Shown here piece by piece: positions 1 to 14,000 of a stretch of 64,000 bases of DNA (within the stretch, counting starts at the first letter, position 1; each line of letters starts with the position of its first letter). The notes beneath the pieces were generated by a model. That model had not been told where the DNA came from, did not search any database, and worked only from the letters and a program-made list of their open reading frames with translations. Both the position numbers and the translations under genes were made by a program. The stretch covers positions 5,589,001-5,653,000 of the forward strand of contig JAFREQ010000043.1 of the NCBI GenBank assembly GCA_025331565.1, in the 5' to 3' direction. The stretch is from Holacanthus passer (lineage: Eukaryota; Chordata; Actinopteri; Pomacanthidae).

Positions 1-3000
1 TAACGTATAAGTGGACATCTGTCTAGTCAGAGGCTGTTATCAAAATCATGATGATTGCTGGTTTGAGAATACTGGGAGTGGCTTTGTACATCTTCAGTAT
101 GTTTTTTCCAATGAAGGAAGACGTCATATTCTTAAGTCAGGAAAAGTTACTCGTTCACCTTCACATCAGCCGGCGTGACCTTCCTCAGACATCCAGATGT
201 TCATGTATCTGTAGAGACTCAGGGGGGGAGGTCAGCCTGCTGCTGATTTTATTTGTGCTTCTTTATGTTTCCTTGCTGCTTTTGACATAAGGTGGGCAGG
301 CTAATGTAAGTCCCAGAGAAAATCATTAGAGCGTTTTCTCAGTGACTGTCAATTAACCAGTTATTGCTGTAGAGAGCTGTGGGGTTTCTTAAAGGGGAAT
401 TTGCTTGATTAGTTGGTTTTGACAGGTGAATTGGTGCAGCAGGGATGCAGGTGTATCAGACAACTGGTAGAGAAAAATCGAGGCCACAAGGTGAAGCTCG
501 GGTTCATCCTTAAGGACATAATGAGGAGCTCAGATAGCTGGAAGGAGCTTAGTGTAGAACCGGTGCTCCTTCGCATAAAAAAAAAAAGTCAGCTGATCAG
601 GATTCTGATCAGGATTCGTCCTGGTTGCCTCCCTGCAGAATTATTTCAGGCATATCCAACTGGGAGGTGACCCCATGACTGACTCACTACACACTGGAGG
701 GATTACATACTATACCACTTGACCTGAGTACACCTCAAGTTTCAAGAGGAAGAACATCAAGGTTACATTACTTAGCCTGCCACCATGACACACACACACA
801 CGCACGCACGCACGAGCTGGAAGTCACGCTGCAACTCATGAAATGACACATGACAGACATTCTGTGTTACAAGATAAACATGCAAGGCAGTTGCGTATGA
901 TATATCACAACATTTGTGTAACTTAAGAGATAAACACAGCTTTAAAAAATATTTTTTAGAAAAAAGCAGTCATCATTTATATGCTCATATCCTGTTACCT
1001 CAATTTATGCAATGTGTCAGATGTGACTTCATTCTTCATAGATGAACTTCTGGCATGTATCAGTATGTACAGTATTAAGTTGCATGCAAACACACAGCAA
1101 CACACGCGCCATCATTCAAATGTCAATCAGCCTTTAACTGGCAAAAGGCTGATCCAGAAAGCCAAATGTTTTCAAGAGAGTGAAAACGTTCAAAGGAAGG
1201 AAACAGCTAATGTGTATTGCAAGAGATTGTGTCACAGTACTAGTGTGTTGACACACAGCTAGTACAAATACACATCACAGATCACATATCACAGTGCACA
1301 GTGTGGCAGATGGTACAGCAAAGACATTTGTATGTCACGGTTCAAGTGACCATGAGTTACTGCTGGAGACTGGATTTCATCAAGAAAGTCACCTCACACA
1401 CATTCGCCATCATGTGGCAGCAGAAAGTGTAGCTGCTCTCACCTTTAACCTCGACCACAAAGATTTACATGCCAGCTTTTGGATTAAAATCTTTCTCCCT
1501 AATGTGTGATGTTGCATGTGCATGAATGCAGACATGTTGAAACTACTCACCGTGTATTCTGACCATATTCCCCGCAGAGGCACATCAGTGTAATGGACAG
1601 AGATGGGAGGTGTGTGATGGGAGCAGACAGGTAGAAAGAAGACAACAGAGGCACGAAATGAGAGAGATAAGAAGAGAATAGAGGAGAAAAAATAATTTAG
1701 TTCAAAATGGAAACGGGACCATTAAGCCTCAGCAACAGCACTTCAGTCCCAGAGACAGCACAAGAGAGAAACCCATTTCATATGACACAGACCCATTTTT
1801 TAAATCTGTGTGACACTGATCATTTTTATATGTGCATGGTTCTACTGAGGGCATGTATAGTCACATGTTTGTTTTGTGGACATGCTGTACGTACAGAGGA
1901 GCTGGACATCCCTGTGCATCTGTTACAGTGTTGTTTTGCCTGCTGCAGTGCTACTGAAAGTTCAACCATGAGGCAATGTGATATCTGCAGACTGATGATA
2001 GTTGCCCTGCCGGGATCTTTGCTCTGATTACAGTTTATTACAATTGGTAACATGCATGTCTCAATACTGAGTTCACCTTTTCAAAACTCTGCATTTACAC
2101 TACATGCGTACATGTTTACATACTGTTATAAAAGCTGTCAAAACCTACCATAACAGAAAATTACAGTAAATTAGACTCCATTTTCCTGCAGTCTACGTTT
2201 AAAAAACAAAACAAACAGAAACCACCAACCACAGCTAATTCCCACAGCATCTACCCAGGTGATTATGCTTTTCAGTTTCATGCCAATTTCAAGGACAATT
2301 CTTTGGAATTAGTTCTTCAGCCAGACAGAGAGGCTCCATAGAGCGTCCTCAACCCCACTGAAGAGTCTTTCCCAAGTGGAATTTAAGAGAGGACTTAAGG
2401 TGTGATGTGGATAAAAGCTTGTGGCCAAATGATGAGACAGGGTTGACAAGCATTGGTGTTTACCTACAGTATATCTGTAGCTATACATGTGTGTAAAGTG
2501 AATCTATACACATTTGTTTTCTATTGCATTACTGGAGTTTAAGAAAATAAAGCATATTACAGCATTTCTGATTCATTTCTGTAACAAATTCTACAAGGGA
2601 GTACAATCCAGCTTGTGCAAAAATAAAATAAATGTTAGAGTTGTTCTAGGTCACTGAGACAAAGTGTTACTGTTGGGAGCTTTGTGTCTTGTTGCTGTGC
2701 TCAGTCTTGCCATGGTGTATGACCTGTGACGTGAAAGAGTTTGGCTGTTCCTCACCCAGTTTTAAGCCTCCTACACAGCTGTTTCTGTTTCAGCTAATGA
2801 CTGTGTTTCAACCTACATGTGAAATTGATGATCATCAGCACCTGTTTGCTATTATTGGTTGATCATACACCTGACTATAATCCTACAAAAGAATTGATGT
2901 GGTTCGAAAGCAAAGGGTAGTAACACCAAATATTGATTTAATTTAGATTTTTATGTGCTCGCTCACTTATCATTTTGTAAATTGATAAAAATAAATTATT

Positions 3001-4185
3001 ATTATTTATATTTTTGAAAGCTTTCTTGGTTACAGCATTTTTTCACACCTGCCCAAAACTTTTGCACAGTGTTGTCAGTGTTCTGGTGGAGCTGATCCTG
3101 ACAATTGTATGAAGTGTTTTGGTTGCATTTTAGTGCATTTTGGATGTGAGACTGTTGTGCTGTCAGTAAAGAGAACTGTCTGAACAGTTTTGACAAAGGG
3201 AACTCAGTACAGAGAAGTGTGTGTTACCACTTGTAAAAAAACTGTGATGCAATTCTGCTTCTGCTAACAATTTGTGACACTTTCAAAAGTTGTCGACAGA
3301 CTGGATGTATGATGACACTTGAAAGTGATCCATTTACACAACAATGTGTAGGATGACTGAAGAAAAACAAAACAGCTGTCTGGCACCAGGTTTGTGTCAA
3401 GTTTGTTGTGGAATCTTCAAACCTGAAGGATATTTTTCAGGTACTGCTGGATGATAAAAACACCATTTAAAGTGTCAGGTGTAGTCAGAGCACCATAATA
3501 ACAAATAAAGAGCTGCAGATTACAGGTTCAGTCATATCTTATATAACACATCACACAAGCTTTTGGCACTGATTGGTGCTGAAAAACACAAGTAGTGCAC
3601 TAAAAATGAAAACGTGAAACTGTTATTTTTGTGTGCAGTGTTTATGTCCTACTTCACACTCCTTTTAAAATGTACCAGCAGCCAAATACTGTTGCAGATT
3701 ATTGAAAAAAAAGGCAAAACATGTTCTATTGTCAGACACAAACATCTGTTCATCTTTAGCCTTACACGTCGCCTTTTATCATCCACTTAAACCTGCCTGC
3801 CCTCTCCCCATCACTTCCACCGTCCCTCCTGACCTCCGTCCCTCCCTCCCTTCTGCTCATTGTGAACTGTGTCGGACCAAATATTGCCTCCATGTGCTTT
3901 TGACCTCGAAATGATCCCACATAATGGCTGCCAGGAGATGAACAGAGCCATGTTTGTAGAGAGCTTCAGAAAATGGGAGTGTGTGTGTGTTGTTCTAGTA
4001 CAAGTCAGCAGGAAGTCATGCCATTACACAGGGAGATCCTTTTTCAAAGAGACAGTGGTTGTCTGTTTTTTAAACCAATGCTAATGTTTGTCACATAATA
4101 TAATGTTCAAACAAAACTATTTCATGAATGTATATATTTTTTGAGTGTACAGTGTAAATAAAAGGATATGTAATTAAAGCTTTAC
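1..4185. other. pitpnc1 intron 3 (partial)
   Basis: No exon or RNA gene was recognised. The expected next pitpnc1 exon, which would continue the lipid-binding domain, was looked for on the minus strand and not found. A CA/CG-type microsatellite lies near 789-814 and an imperfect tandem repeat of about 12 bp near 595-618. The short open frames have no family resemblance. Confidence 0.6.
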
Positions 4186-4274
4186 CTGTGATAGTGTATG
4201 GGTAATAGTTCCAAGCCTTCTCGGTGACATAGAAAATTTTGGGAACCACAGCTCTGGCCCAACTGGGCAGCTTG
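4186..4274 (-). CDS. pitpnc1: pitpnc1 coding exon 3
   Basis: This 89-bp exon has acceptor tgtttcag and donor gtaaagct. The split codon AA|C gives N, then KLPSWARAVVPKIFYVTEKA and WNYYPYTIT. The VTEKAWNYYPYTIT stretch is a hallmark of PITP proteins. It leaves in phase 1; the next codon starts with G, as expected for the family's glutamate. The following exon is not in the 4.2 kb to the left. Confidence 0.95.
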
Positions 4275-5008
4275 CTGAAACACAGAGAAAGACAAGTTGT
4301 TAAATTTGTAAACTGAAGGAGAAGAAGAAGAGGCAGAAAAGGACTGATGAGACAAACAGCTTGTGTGCTGTACAGTCAAAGTAGACCTCTGTTAAAGTTG
4401 CTCCGCTCTTTTCATTTGGCCCCATCACCCACAAAAGGCAATGACAAGCATCCAGCTGTGTGTAGCCATAATGGAGGCCATGCAAGGCAACCATGTTGGC
4501 CCCTGGGGAAGTTGACAACACTGATTACACCCTGCATCCTGCAGTGGAGGTTCACCAGAGCTTGCACCGTGATAGATATAGAGAAAGACACGGAGGGCGG
4601 AAAGTACAGAGAACTAGCTATTACTCAGCACGAATGGATTCTAAATGCAGACAGTTGTAGCCAAGTCCAACCATCAGAAACTAACCCAAATCACAACTGA
4701 ATATCAGCCAATCAAGCGAGGCAAATAGCACCATAATTGGACACAAAGCCATCATGAAGTTGGACCAAATTTCACTTTAAAGATAATTCTCTTTTAAATC
4801 AGCCACAGCTTATTTTAAGCCCCACATTATCACCCTCTTCTCTTCTTATTCTGTGTCTAGCAGCTGTAACTGAATGTGGAGATTATTTTGAGAGTCTGTG
4901 TGGACCACTGGGACGTGAAACGGACAGTTCCCTCTGGTCTCTTTCCAATGGACTGTCAACACACACAGCAGACTGGTCACATGTCCTCACACTGCCTTAA
5001 ATACATGC

Positions 5009-5040
<32 letters not shown>

Positions 5041-8000
5041 TGCACAGACTGTGGCTATAACATGGTAACAGGTGGTTTGTGGGTGGAGAGAGGCAGGCGC
5101 GACGTCCGACAGTGGCTGCTCAAATTATCCATCACTTACACTGACCTCATCTCTCTCTGCCCACGCACACACACACGCACACACATATAATGGCGCTAAA
5201 CTTTCCTCTCCTCTGAGTTTGTCAATGACACTTCACATTTCCCAGAGGCCCACTTACTTGTCACGTCTGACCACAGTAGCTCACCCCCTCTGCCTCTCAC
5301 TTTAGTATTCTCCATGTGGCTGCCTGCTCCTCTCTGTCTCATTGTCTTACTTTAGGGAATGGGTGGCCCAGTTGTTTGTGACAGTATTTGATTCAGCTCA
5401 ATGCACACTTTATCTTATCAATAATCTTATCACACAAGAAGAATTGTTTCCTCTTGTGCTGTTTTTCTTGGAAGCATTAGCCTAGTTGCTGCAGTTTGTT
5501 GTCAGTTTTCTGCCTGAAAATGTGACTGGAAATAATTTAGTGAGCTGAGTCAGTTTGAACTTGTCCTGCAGAACTAAACTGTGAAAACCTTCATTCATTT
5601 AGTCCCTGCCTGAATGCCCACATGTCCTGCCTCGGTCCAGTTGTCCACATCGACAAGTGCTTGAGCAAAACACTGAATTCATAGCAGCTCAAGCGCACAG
5701 CGGACCCTGTGCTCCGATCAGTCTATGGAAATCAATGGTTTCAAATTACATTACTTTGATAAGAGCTGGCTGAACTGATGGATTTGTGCTCCGGCCAAGT
5801 GTTTGGTGCGGATTTATTGAACTCATTGACCAGGCAATGATAGGCCTGCAGTATATGACTGACCATGAGCTAAGTGAATTACTGCTGTTGAAGCAAGGCA
5901 TGCACTGATTAATGCACAAAATCAGCTAAGATATAAAACAGATTCTGGTTGGGGAAATGAGAACCAGTGAAAAATATGAATTACAACATATTCAAATCAA
6001 CTGTTCTGCCATAAGATTTACTTTTATGGTGCCTTTAATGTTGTGTGTGAAATCATATATTTTAGCACTGAAGTTACAGTGAGTAGTGTCATTGTACCGG
6101 ACTGCATTATATTGAAAAATGGCCACAATATATCTCAGATAGTAACTTGCAGGCTGCTCTTTAAAATCCCCATTTCAACTAAAAACTTTAAAATTCTTCT
6201 CCAACTGATGCATTCTGCTTGTCTACATCTCAGCCTTTGCAATCGTTATAGATTTAATAAGGGAAATCAATAAGGCGCTGGACCAGGCTTTCACCTGGAT
6301 TCACCTCATCAGTGTCCTCAATGAAAAGTACAAGTATCCATAATATTTTGTATAAATGTTTATAATATATGTTTTCTGCTGCACAGGAAGCGTTTAAGGA
6401 CGGGGTCACATTCAGAGCAACTTGACGAATGAGAGTGAGGAGGCCACACTTCAGGCTGCACGCAGCAGCTAATTCAATTGAAATCTACATAACAGAAAAT
6501 CATACACTCAATTTCACGCTCATCAAGTTTAACAAAGCACAAGGCCGGCTCCAAGCTGGAAAACAGGCTTGAAAAAGGGACACCTTGACTACATTTTTTC
6601 ACTTGCTCATTCCAGCAATGCTTGGCACTGCTTGCAAAACTTTATGTTATCTGAAACCTGTATGTTATGGCTATCATTAGACATCTTAACCTATAGCGAA
6701 TCTGTCTTAACACACAATTCAGTGACAATTATAAAATGTCACATCATCTTTTCTTTGTCAAATCCCTCCTGAAAGCTTTATCAGCAGCAGCCTAATGAAC
6801 GCCGACTTGTGATAGACTGTTGAGGATTATTAGTGTGACATGAAGTACTAGAAAATTATAAAGTTGTCAGCAGAATAAGTGGACTTAATGTTTTTGATTT
6901 TTTTTCTCTGGAGCACGACATTCAAAAACGGGTTTCTCCTTCAATGAGTATTATTTAAAACACACATTACTTGTAAATAATTGCTTAAATGTAACTGGCA
7001 AGAGGAATGCACTCACTTGTTGAGGTAGATTCGTTTCTCAGTGAACTGGCCTGATCCGTGCTCGGGGTCGTCATACGGCTCATTCTGGACCACCTCCACC
7101 CCCTCCCCACGTTCACTCTGTTCGTGACTGTGTTTGCTGATCATATACAGCTGGCCAATCCGGTACTGAAAGACAGCAGGAGAAAAACAAAGAAAGAAGC
7201 TTGATATTAGATTGTGTGTTTTATTAAATCTAGTGGGAAAGGTCATCCGGAAATATGAACATAGTTATAGCAGCAAACACGTGGAGGACAATTCTGAATG
7301 GAAACAATATGCTCGTGCTTAAAGTCCAGTGATTGACTCCAGAGTATAATTGTATAGCAGTCATAAAAATAAATGCAGAGGAGAAAATAGCTGGATTACT
7401 GCTCTCACTGGAAGGTCCTGACACCTGGGGAAAGAGCCATAGTGAAAGAAAGCTGCAGGATTAGGAGCTGTCTGCAGCATAGTGATAAAGGCCTCATATA
7501 CATGTCAGGACCCAGCAGCACAACAATAGTAGCCAGTTAGGTTTCCCTGTCCCACCAGTCCTTGTGACACCTCAGTCAACAGCCACATCTCTCACTCATC
7601 ACTGACTGACCCACTTGGCCCAATGACAATGTCGCTTTTGGTTGTCCTGACAGGCCGGACAGGGGCGTCACACGGAAACTATTTTCCATACATTTAGAAA
7701 TGACAAGCGTTGGAGCGAGAGTGCTCCAAGACGGAGATTTCCGACTGCTCGTAGGCCTATTTCCGGCTGGGGGGAAATCGACCCGGCCCTTATGCCACTC
7801 TGCTGGAATGCTAAGAGTTCATGTAGGACTCCACACACACATACGCAGAGCTCCAACCAAGGATAGCTGTGCCAAGCTAATGGAAAATAAGGACAAGGAC
7901 TGCCTGGGATCTTGACTTGTGACTTTTTGTGACTGTGCACATCCAGCCACAAAAAAAGCAAGGAATAAAGAAAAATATGATAGTAGAGTGTGAAAAAAAA

Positions 8001-11000
8001 GCTGATCCAGTGTGTACTAGTAAACAAGCTCATGGTGTGAGTTCTTATATCACAATGTCAAATTTTTCCATCTGCCGACCAGGACAGAAACGCAAGGGGC
8101 TGAGAGGGAGTGCGCCTCGCTGGAATGTTGATGGTGCTGTGTTTCTGACTGAACAGCTGTTGGAGTCTGGCAGCGTTTTTTCCGCTTCAATGACACAGTC
8201 ACAGGTCGGGCCTTGATAGAGGAGGAACCTGTATTTAGTCACACACAAACACAGATGACACTCTGGCGGTGAATGAATGATTTGTGTGCACAACAACAAA
8301 AGTGTTTCGGCGTGATTTTACTCGATGTTTTGGTTTTCTCACCTTTACTGTTTTGATTCAGTCTCTTATTCTCTGTGTCATTTTCAGACGTAGCTGGCAG
8401 CTTTGTTTGGAAAAGCTTTAAAAACTGACTGTACAATACCTGCCAGAAGAAACAGCGGCCTGACAAAGTTAGCAACTAGCTGGTGAACATATTGGAGCAT
8501 TTAGCAGGTGGAGAGACAGATATTTCCCTCTGGAGTTGGAGACCAGAACAAAATATAAAAATGATCAACAGTGGACTCTAAACGAATACTAATGTTGCTC
8601 TGTGTCTATTGAATGCGTAAATAAGCCACCTGTTCTCCATACTCCATTCTCCAACTGTATATAGGTAGATAATTTGCCAGTAGGCCTACAGATGTTACAC
8701 ACACATGTTGGGTTCAAGGACAGCATCATCAGTTTCTATCTGAGTAAAACTGCAACAGTGTGTACTAATTAATATGAGGATGAGGACACATGTTATATAG
8801 CAGTTTAACTAAAACAGCTACAGACTCAAATAAGTCAGACCTATCTTTGTCGCTATGTTTGCAAAAGTGAGTTTGTTATTTCGAAGGTGAATTAACTGTA
8901 TTGTAACAGTAACTGTGCATTATCTTGTCCAACCTTTTCATAAATTTTAGCATAACAGCATTGTTTGTTGACTATTTCAGACAATCTGTATTCAATATTA
9001 TAATGTGAGAGTGATTAGGGCGAGGGAGATGGCGAGTCGGGGAGCTCATAACATTCAGACAGAAGGAGGAGGCTGATCAATAATTTCATTTCCAGAGATT
9101 CCTGTTTGGACAAAACAAAGATGAGAGAACAGCATACATCAATCTCCCCGCTAGATGAAAAGCATCAAGGCAGAGCACCCACTCGAGAGGACCTCTGAGT
9201 GCCACTTTGAAAACACTGATGGCTGGCAGCATTAATGTATTAGCATTAAGCATCATCTCTCCTGCTTCGCTCGGCTCATTCAGGGTTCATACATATTGTG
9301 TCAACACGGCAGCTGTTGTAATGGTCTTCCTACCTGCCATTGTGTTCCTGTCTGCCATCTACCTGAGAGCTACGGTCGATGAATGAGAGGCTGTTTTCAT
9401 TGTTGTTGTTTTTGTAAATCTTGCTCTAATGACGAGGAGGCAAAAGCAACCTTTGCTCATGTGAGAGTGGATGAATAATCTCCCATTATTTAGCTTTCTC
9501 TCTAAAGACAATAGAGCTGTTGGGCAGAATCGAGAGCTAACAGCAAGGAGAAAAGACGCTGTATCATAAGCTCTGGTGTAGTTTTGTCCTCTTTACACAG
9601 CTCGGCGTATTGTCAGTGGATAGACTAATGGCACAATATTATCATACATGGAGCTACTCTTAGTGCTTGAGAGAAAAGGAACACTTTTAACAGCAAGACT
9701 GGCTGGACGAGCTGACCCAAGAAAAACAATGACACCAAAAGACACATCTGGATTTTGGACCCTCTACTTTTTCCTTTTCTTTCAATCCCTTTGTGAAACA
9801 CCTGTTTTAACATCACAAATTCTACAGTATTATGTAGCAAAAAGTGCATATAGAAACCTGGAATAAACTAGGGTGGAGAAAGAGGAGAAGAGGGGCAGTG
9901 TTTCAGGTATCAAAAAAGACAGGACATGAAAAAAGTTCAGCATTTAGGGAAATATGCTTATTTGCTTTCTGCCAGAGAATTAGATGAGAAGACTGATCCC
10001 ACTCAAAACTGGACACAGGGATTAGAGCCAGCAAGCCTTGCTAATTACAAATTTACATCTCATCCTATTTAAAAAATGTCAAACAGTCCAGCAAATAATC
10101 TACCCTCAAATTATTAATTGTTGCTTTATCCATTTCATTTTTTTCATGGATTAAACAAAAGAGATGTAACATGCTAAATAGTGAGGCAGATTTTGCTACC
10201 TATGGACTGAGCCAGGCTAATTGTTTCCACCTGGTTCCAGTCATTGTGCTAAGCTAAGGTAAACACATGTTGGCTGTAGCTTCATTTTTTTATGGGTAAT
10301 TGTAGGTCATAGAAGTGGTGTCAGGCAGAGGTGAGTGAAAACATACACTTACTACATACAAGTATGAAAAAACAGCCATGTGAACAAGTGACCCCTGTGC
10401 AGCCCTGAGAAGCACTAATACACCTTCAGTATCTTTCCCAAAATGTCGAACCTTTGGTTTAACAAGCTGATACATATAACACAAATGTACCAGTATCAGT
10501 TCAACAAGGTAATGACAGCAATGTCCTGGTTACATTCACACACATAGGCATTAATGACTCCCGTCCTGATCTTCAGAAATGTGATTTCCCCAATAAATGC
10601 AAAAACAAAAAAAAAACCCTCAAAATAACAGCAACAACAAAGACAATTACAGACGCATGCTGGTTGCCAGGAATACATTCAACTGAGTCACCACGGCTTA
10701 CTACGTGTATATGAAATACAAAATACAAGTTTAATTAAAGATGAAAGCATTGAGCCTACGCCGTGATCAAACTCTCTGTGTCTCTTCTTCTTGTGTCTTT
10801 CTGGCTCTCTGTTCTAACACAACAGCAGGTGGTGGGGAGCTGTGGTCATTGTGCCACAGCCAAGGAGTGTGTAAGTGTGAGTGTAAGATAAGAATCCTGA
10901 CACACACACACACATAGGACAATACTGGGCGCAATGCTAGCATGTAATTAAAATTCAAGCACAGACAGTGTAATTACTGCTGTGAGCGCTCTGTATTCTT

Positions 11001-14000
11001 GGATAAATGACTGCGCTCCTGTTGAGATAAATAGCTCCTGCGTTAAATGTCCATTTTAGGGCTGTGAGTGTGTGAAAGAGAGAGATATCTGTAGGGATAG
11101 ATCTGTATGTGTGTCTATATGTGGAGGCAGATTGGCCTTAATCGTTCTCACACAAAGGGGATCAATAAAATATCACATAATTGTTATTATTGGCCCAGTT
11201 CATTTGGCAATCGTGTAATTCTATGTATGTGAAACAATGATTTGATTTACATTGTGCACAGTAAAGGCTACAGTTCTGAGTTATTCCTTACAAAATACCA
11301 TACTTTGTAATATCTTTGTGAAATCCATCCATATTGTTTTATCTCATCTCCCCATATGGTGGGTGAATTATTGTAACATCAGAGGGCGCACACAGATAGA
11401 AACAGCCTCTCACAGCAGATGCACACAAACAGTGGCCAACTGAAAATGTCCCAAATGTAAACAGACACTTTCATATACGCTGGCTAAAATAGATCCTAAT
11501 TTATCAAATCATATGCTCATAAACATAATCCTACTCAAACCACAACATTCAGTACTTGGATGAATAACACTACAGCACCAAATGAGCATGTTATTTCCCC
11601 TCTGCATTCCCCTCTTGTTCCCTGTATGTACAGTATGTATTGGTATGTAATGGACAGGACACGTTGTGGCCTGTAATCTAACCATAACCACCGCAATTTA
11701 AACTCATACTGGATAAGGAAACCTGTTGACATATTACTTATGGATTTGCAGGTGCACAACACAACAAACTGACTCAAAATCTTCCAGCAGATGAATTTAA
11801 ACAAACAAACAAACAAACAGACCAACACTGCATTGTGCCTTCAGGCCATGTGGGAGAGCAACCTCCTTTGACTTCTTCATCTCACACACTTAATGAAACC
11901 GACCAGCATCATGGTAAACAGTGAACTGCTAAATATCAAACATACAGATCACAGAGGTGCACTCGCTCACACACTGCTATAAATGACATTGTGCTAAAGG
12001 GCAGAGCTGTGTCAGGGGTGTGAGAGGCCCACACAGGACCTCTGCCATAAAGAAACCGACAGACACACAGAGTTAAGAAAAGCTTATTTGGTTGACATTG
12101 TGAGTGCTGACATTGCCCAACTGACAGTGGGAAGATGGTGAAAGAGAGAGTCGAGCCGGTGAGAAAGAAAAGGAGTTAAAAAGAGACAGAGCTGTTCATG
12201 CATCCGATCTTAAGAGTAAATCTGTGTTGTAGGAAAACACTGCAGCAGAAAGTGCATGCAGAAAATTGCAAGACTGTGATTATGCAGAAAGCTCTCAGGA
12301 GATTTGTAAAAGACAACATCAGTGCAATAAAATCAAATCACAGCCAGAGGCAAAGCCAAAGGAACATGAGAGGAGGGGTTTGGTCAAATATGAAGAAAAC
12401 ATTCCTGAAGTAAGTCATTCAGAACAGTTTACTGTCTGACCTGATGAATCAACTCATCAGCTGAGATATGAAGGGAAACCCGCTGAGCTTGTCAAGGCAT
12501 CGAACATGAACGCAGCTCTGCATCAACTGATGTGTCATCTAAGTGTTCCTGTGGTGCTGCTGCTAATGTTTATATGTCTCTCAGTGTCACAAATGAAGTG
12601 ATAAGAAAAAGAACCTCGGAGCAAAAAAAAAAAAAGAGTCTGTATGCACATTAACCCTCACCCACCAAATCACACTGAAACAAAGGATCACACCAGCTGA
12701 ACTTAATGAAGACAATCAGTCCGTCAGAGAGTGAGGCACATACACAAATGCACATATTCTTGTACTTATGAGGCCATTGAAATTAATTTACAACCCTCAT
12801 GTCTGTAACCCACACATTTTTTTTTGCAGTCTATCAAGTGCAAAGGTGTTCAGTAAAGAGCTGGGTCTTTAGTCTTTTCTTAAAGACTGAGTGGGACTGG
12901 CTGGGATGAGAAGGAGCTTAGTCTCGGAGAGTTTAAGTTGAAGGTGTATGGAACAGTAGAATGGTAATTCTAACTTAGATGAAGTCACCTCACGTTGCAA
13001 AAATTCCTCCAGTCCTGAGCTCTAAAACCGTAACTTTCTTTTTTACAAGGACTAAAGTGCAACACACACACATCCCCCACTGCTGCTTCAGCAGAAATGC
13101 TGTTGAGAGCGAGTGCATGCACTATGACAGACTGCAGTTGCTCCATTTCATTCTGATTCAGCAAAAAGTGAAGGTGAGTGTTAACGCTATGTAATGGTTT
13201 GTTAAATTCACGTGCCATAGCGGTGTTGGGCATAGTGCAGGAGGATGCCAAGGATGGCAGCTGGCCCGGGGGAATCGATGTGTTGTGGCAGCTCAACACT
13301 AGTGGATGCCGTGCCACACTGGTGGACAATTGCCTTCCCTAATTACATGTCCTCAGTCTGACAGTCCTGCAGCCAAGAGCGACGGAGTGTGACAGGTCTG
13401 AGAGCAAGATAACCTAGCGTCAGTGCATTTTCTCTAGGAAGAACAGCAGGTTCAGATTCTGAGATCCAAGACCCAAGAGTCTCAGAGCACGCCTTCTGCA
13501 TTTTGAACTGTCTCTGCTTGCTCCCTCAAGTCAACCCAAACAGAAGGGAATTTTCTAGACTGTCTGCAGAGTCTTGAGAAACTTGAGAAAAATGCAAGTC
13601 ATCCAGCATATGTTGATGTAGTCATGTGTCCTTGACAACAAAAAATCACTAGTCTATGTTTATAGTTTAATATTTTGTGTGCTTCATTAAGGGGGCACTG
13701 AAGGGAGGTCAAAGTGGAAAACGTGTCAAAAAGCCCCCAACAGGAGGACCTCCATGCATTTCCTGACATCTCATATTACTGTATAAACATTACTTGGTTG
13801 ATGCACAGTAACAATATTAGAAATCTGTACAGATATTGGTTTTATGTAATCAGGTTGTGAGATAAGATTTCTGCCTACATCTCAGTACAATGGAGGAGAA
13901 AGGAATTTAATTTGTGTTGCTCAAGTGAGCATCACTGACTGAAATAGTGGAATAAGTAAAATATTCAACTACTATTATGAATGGGTAGAAGTGGAAATGA

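Noticed and set aside
4876..5190. Plus-strand frame with VDHWDVKR, resembling the first loop of calcium-channel gamma or claudin proteins
   Set aside because: The resemblance is a few residues; the frame continues into a CA microsatellite, is on the wrong strand for cacng1 and is 50 kb away.
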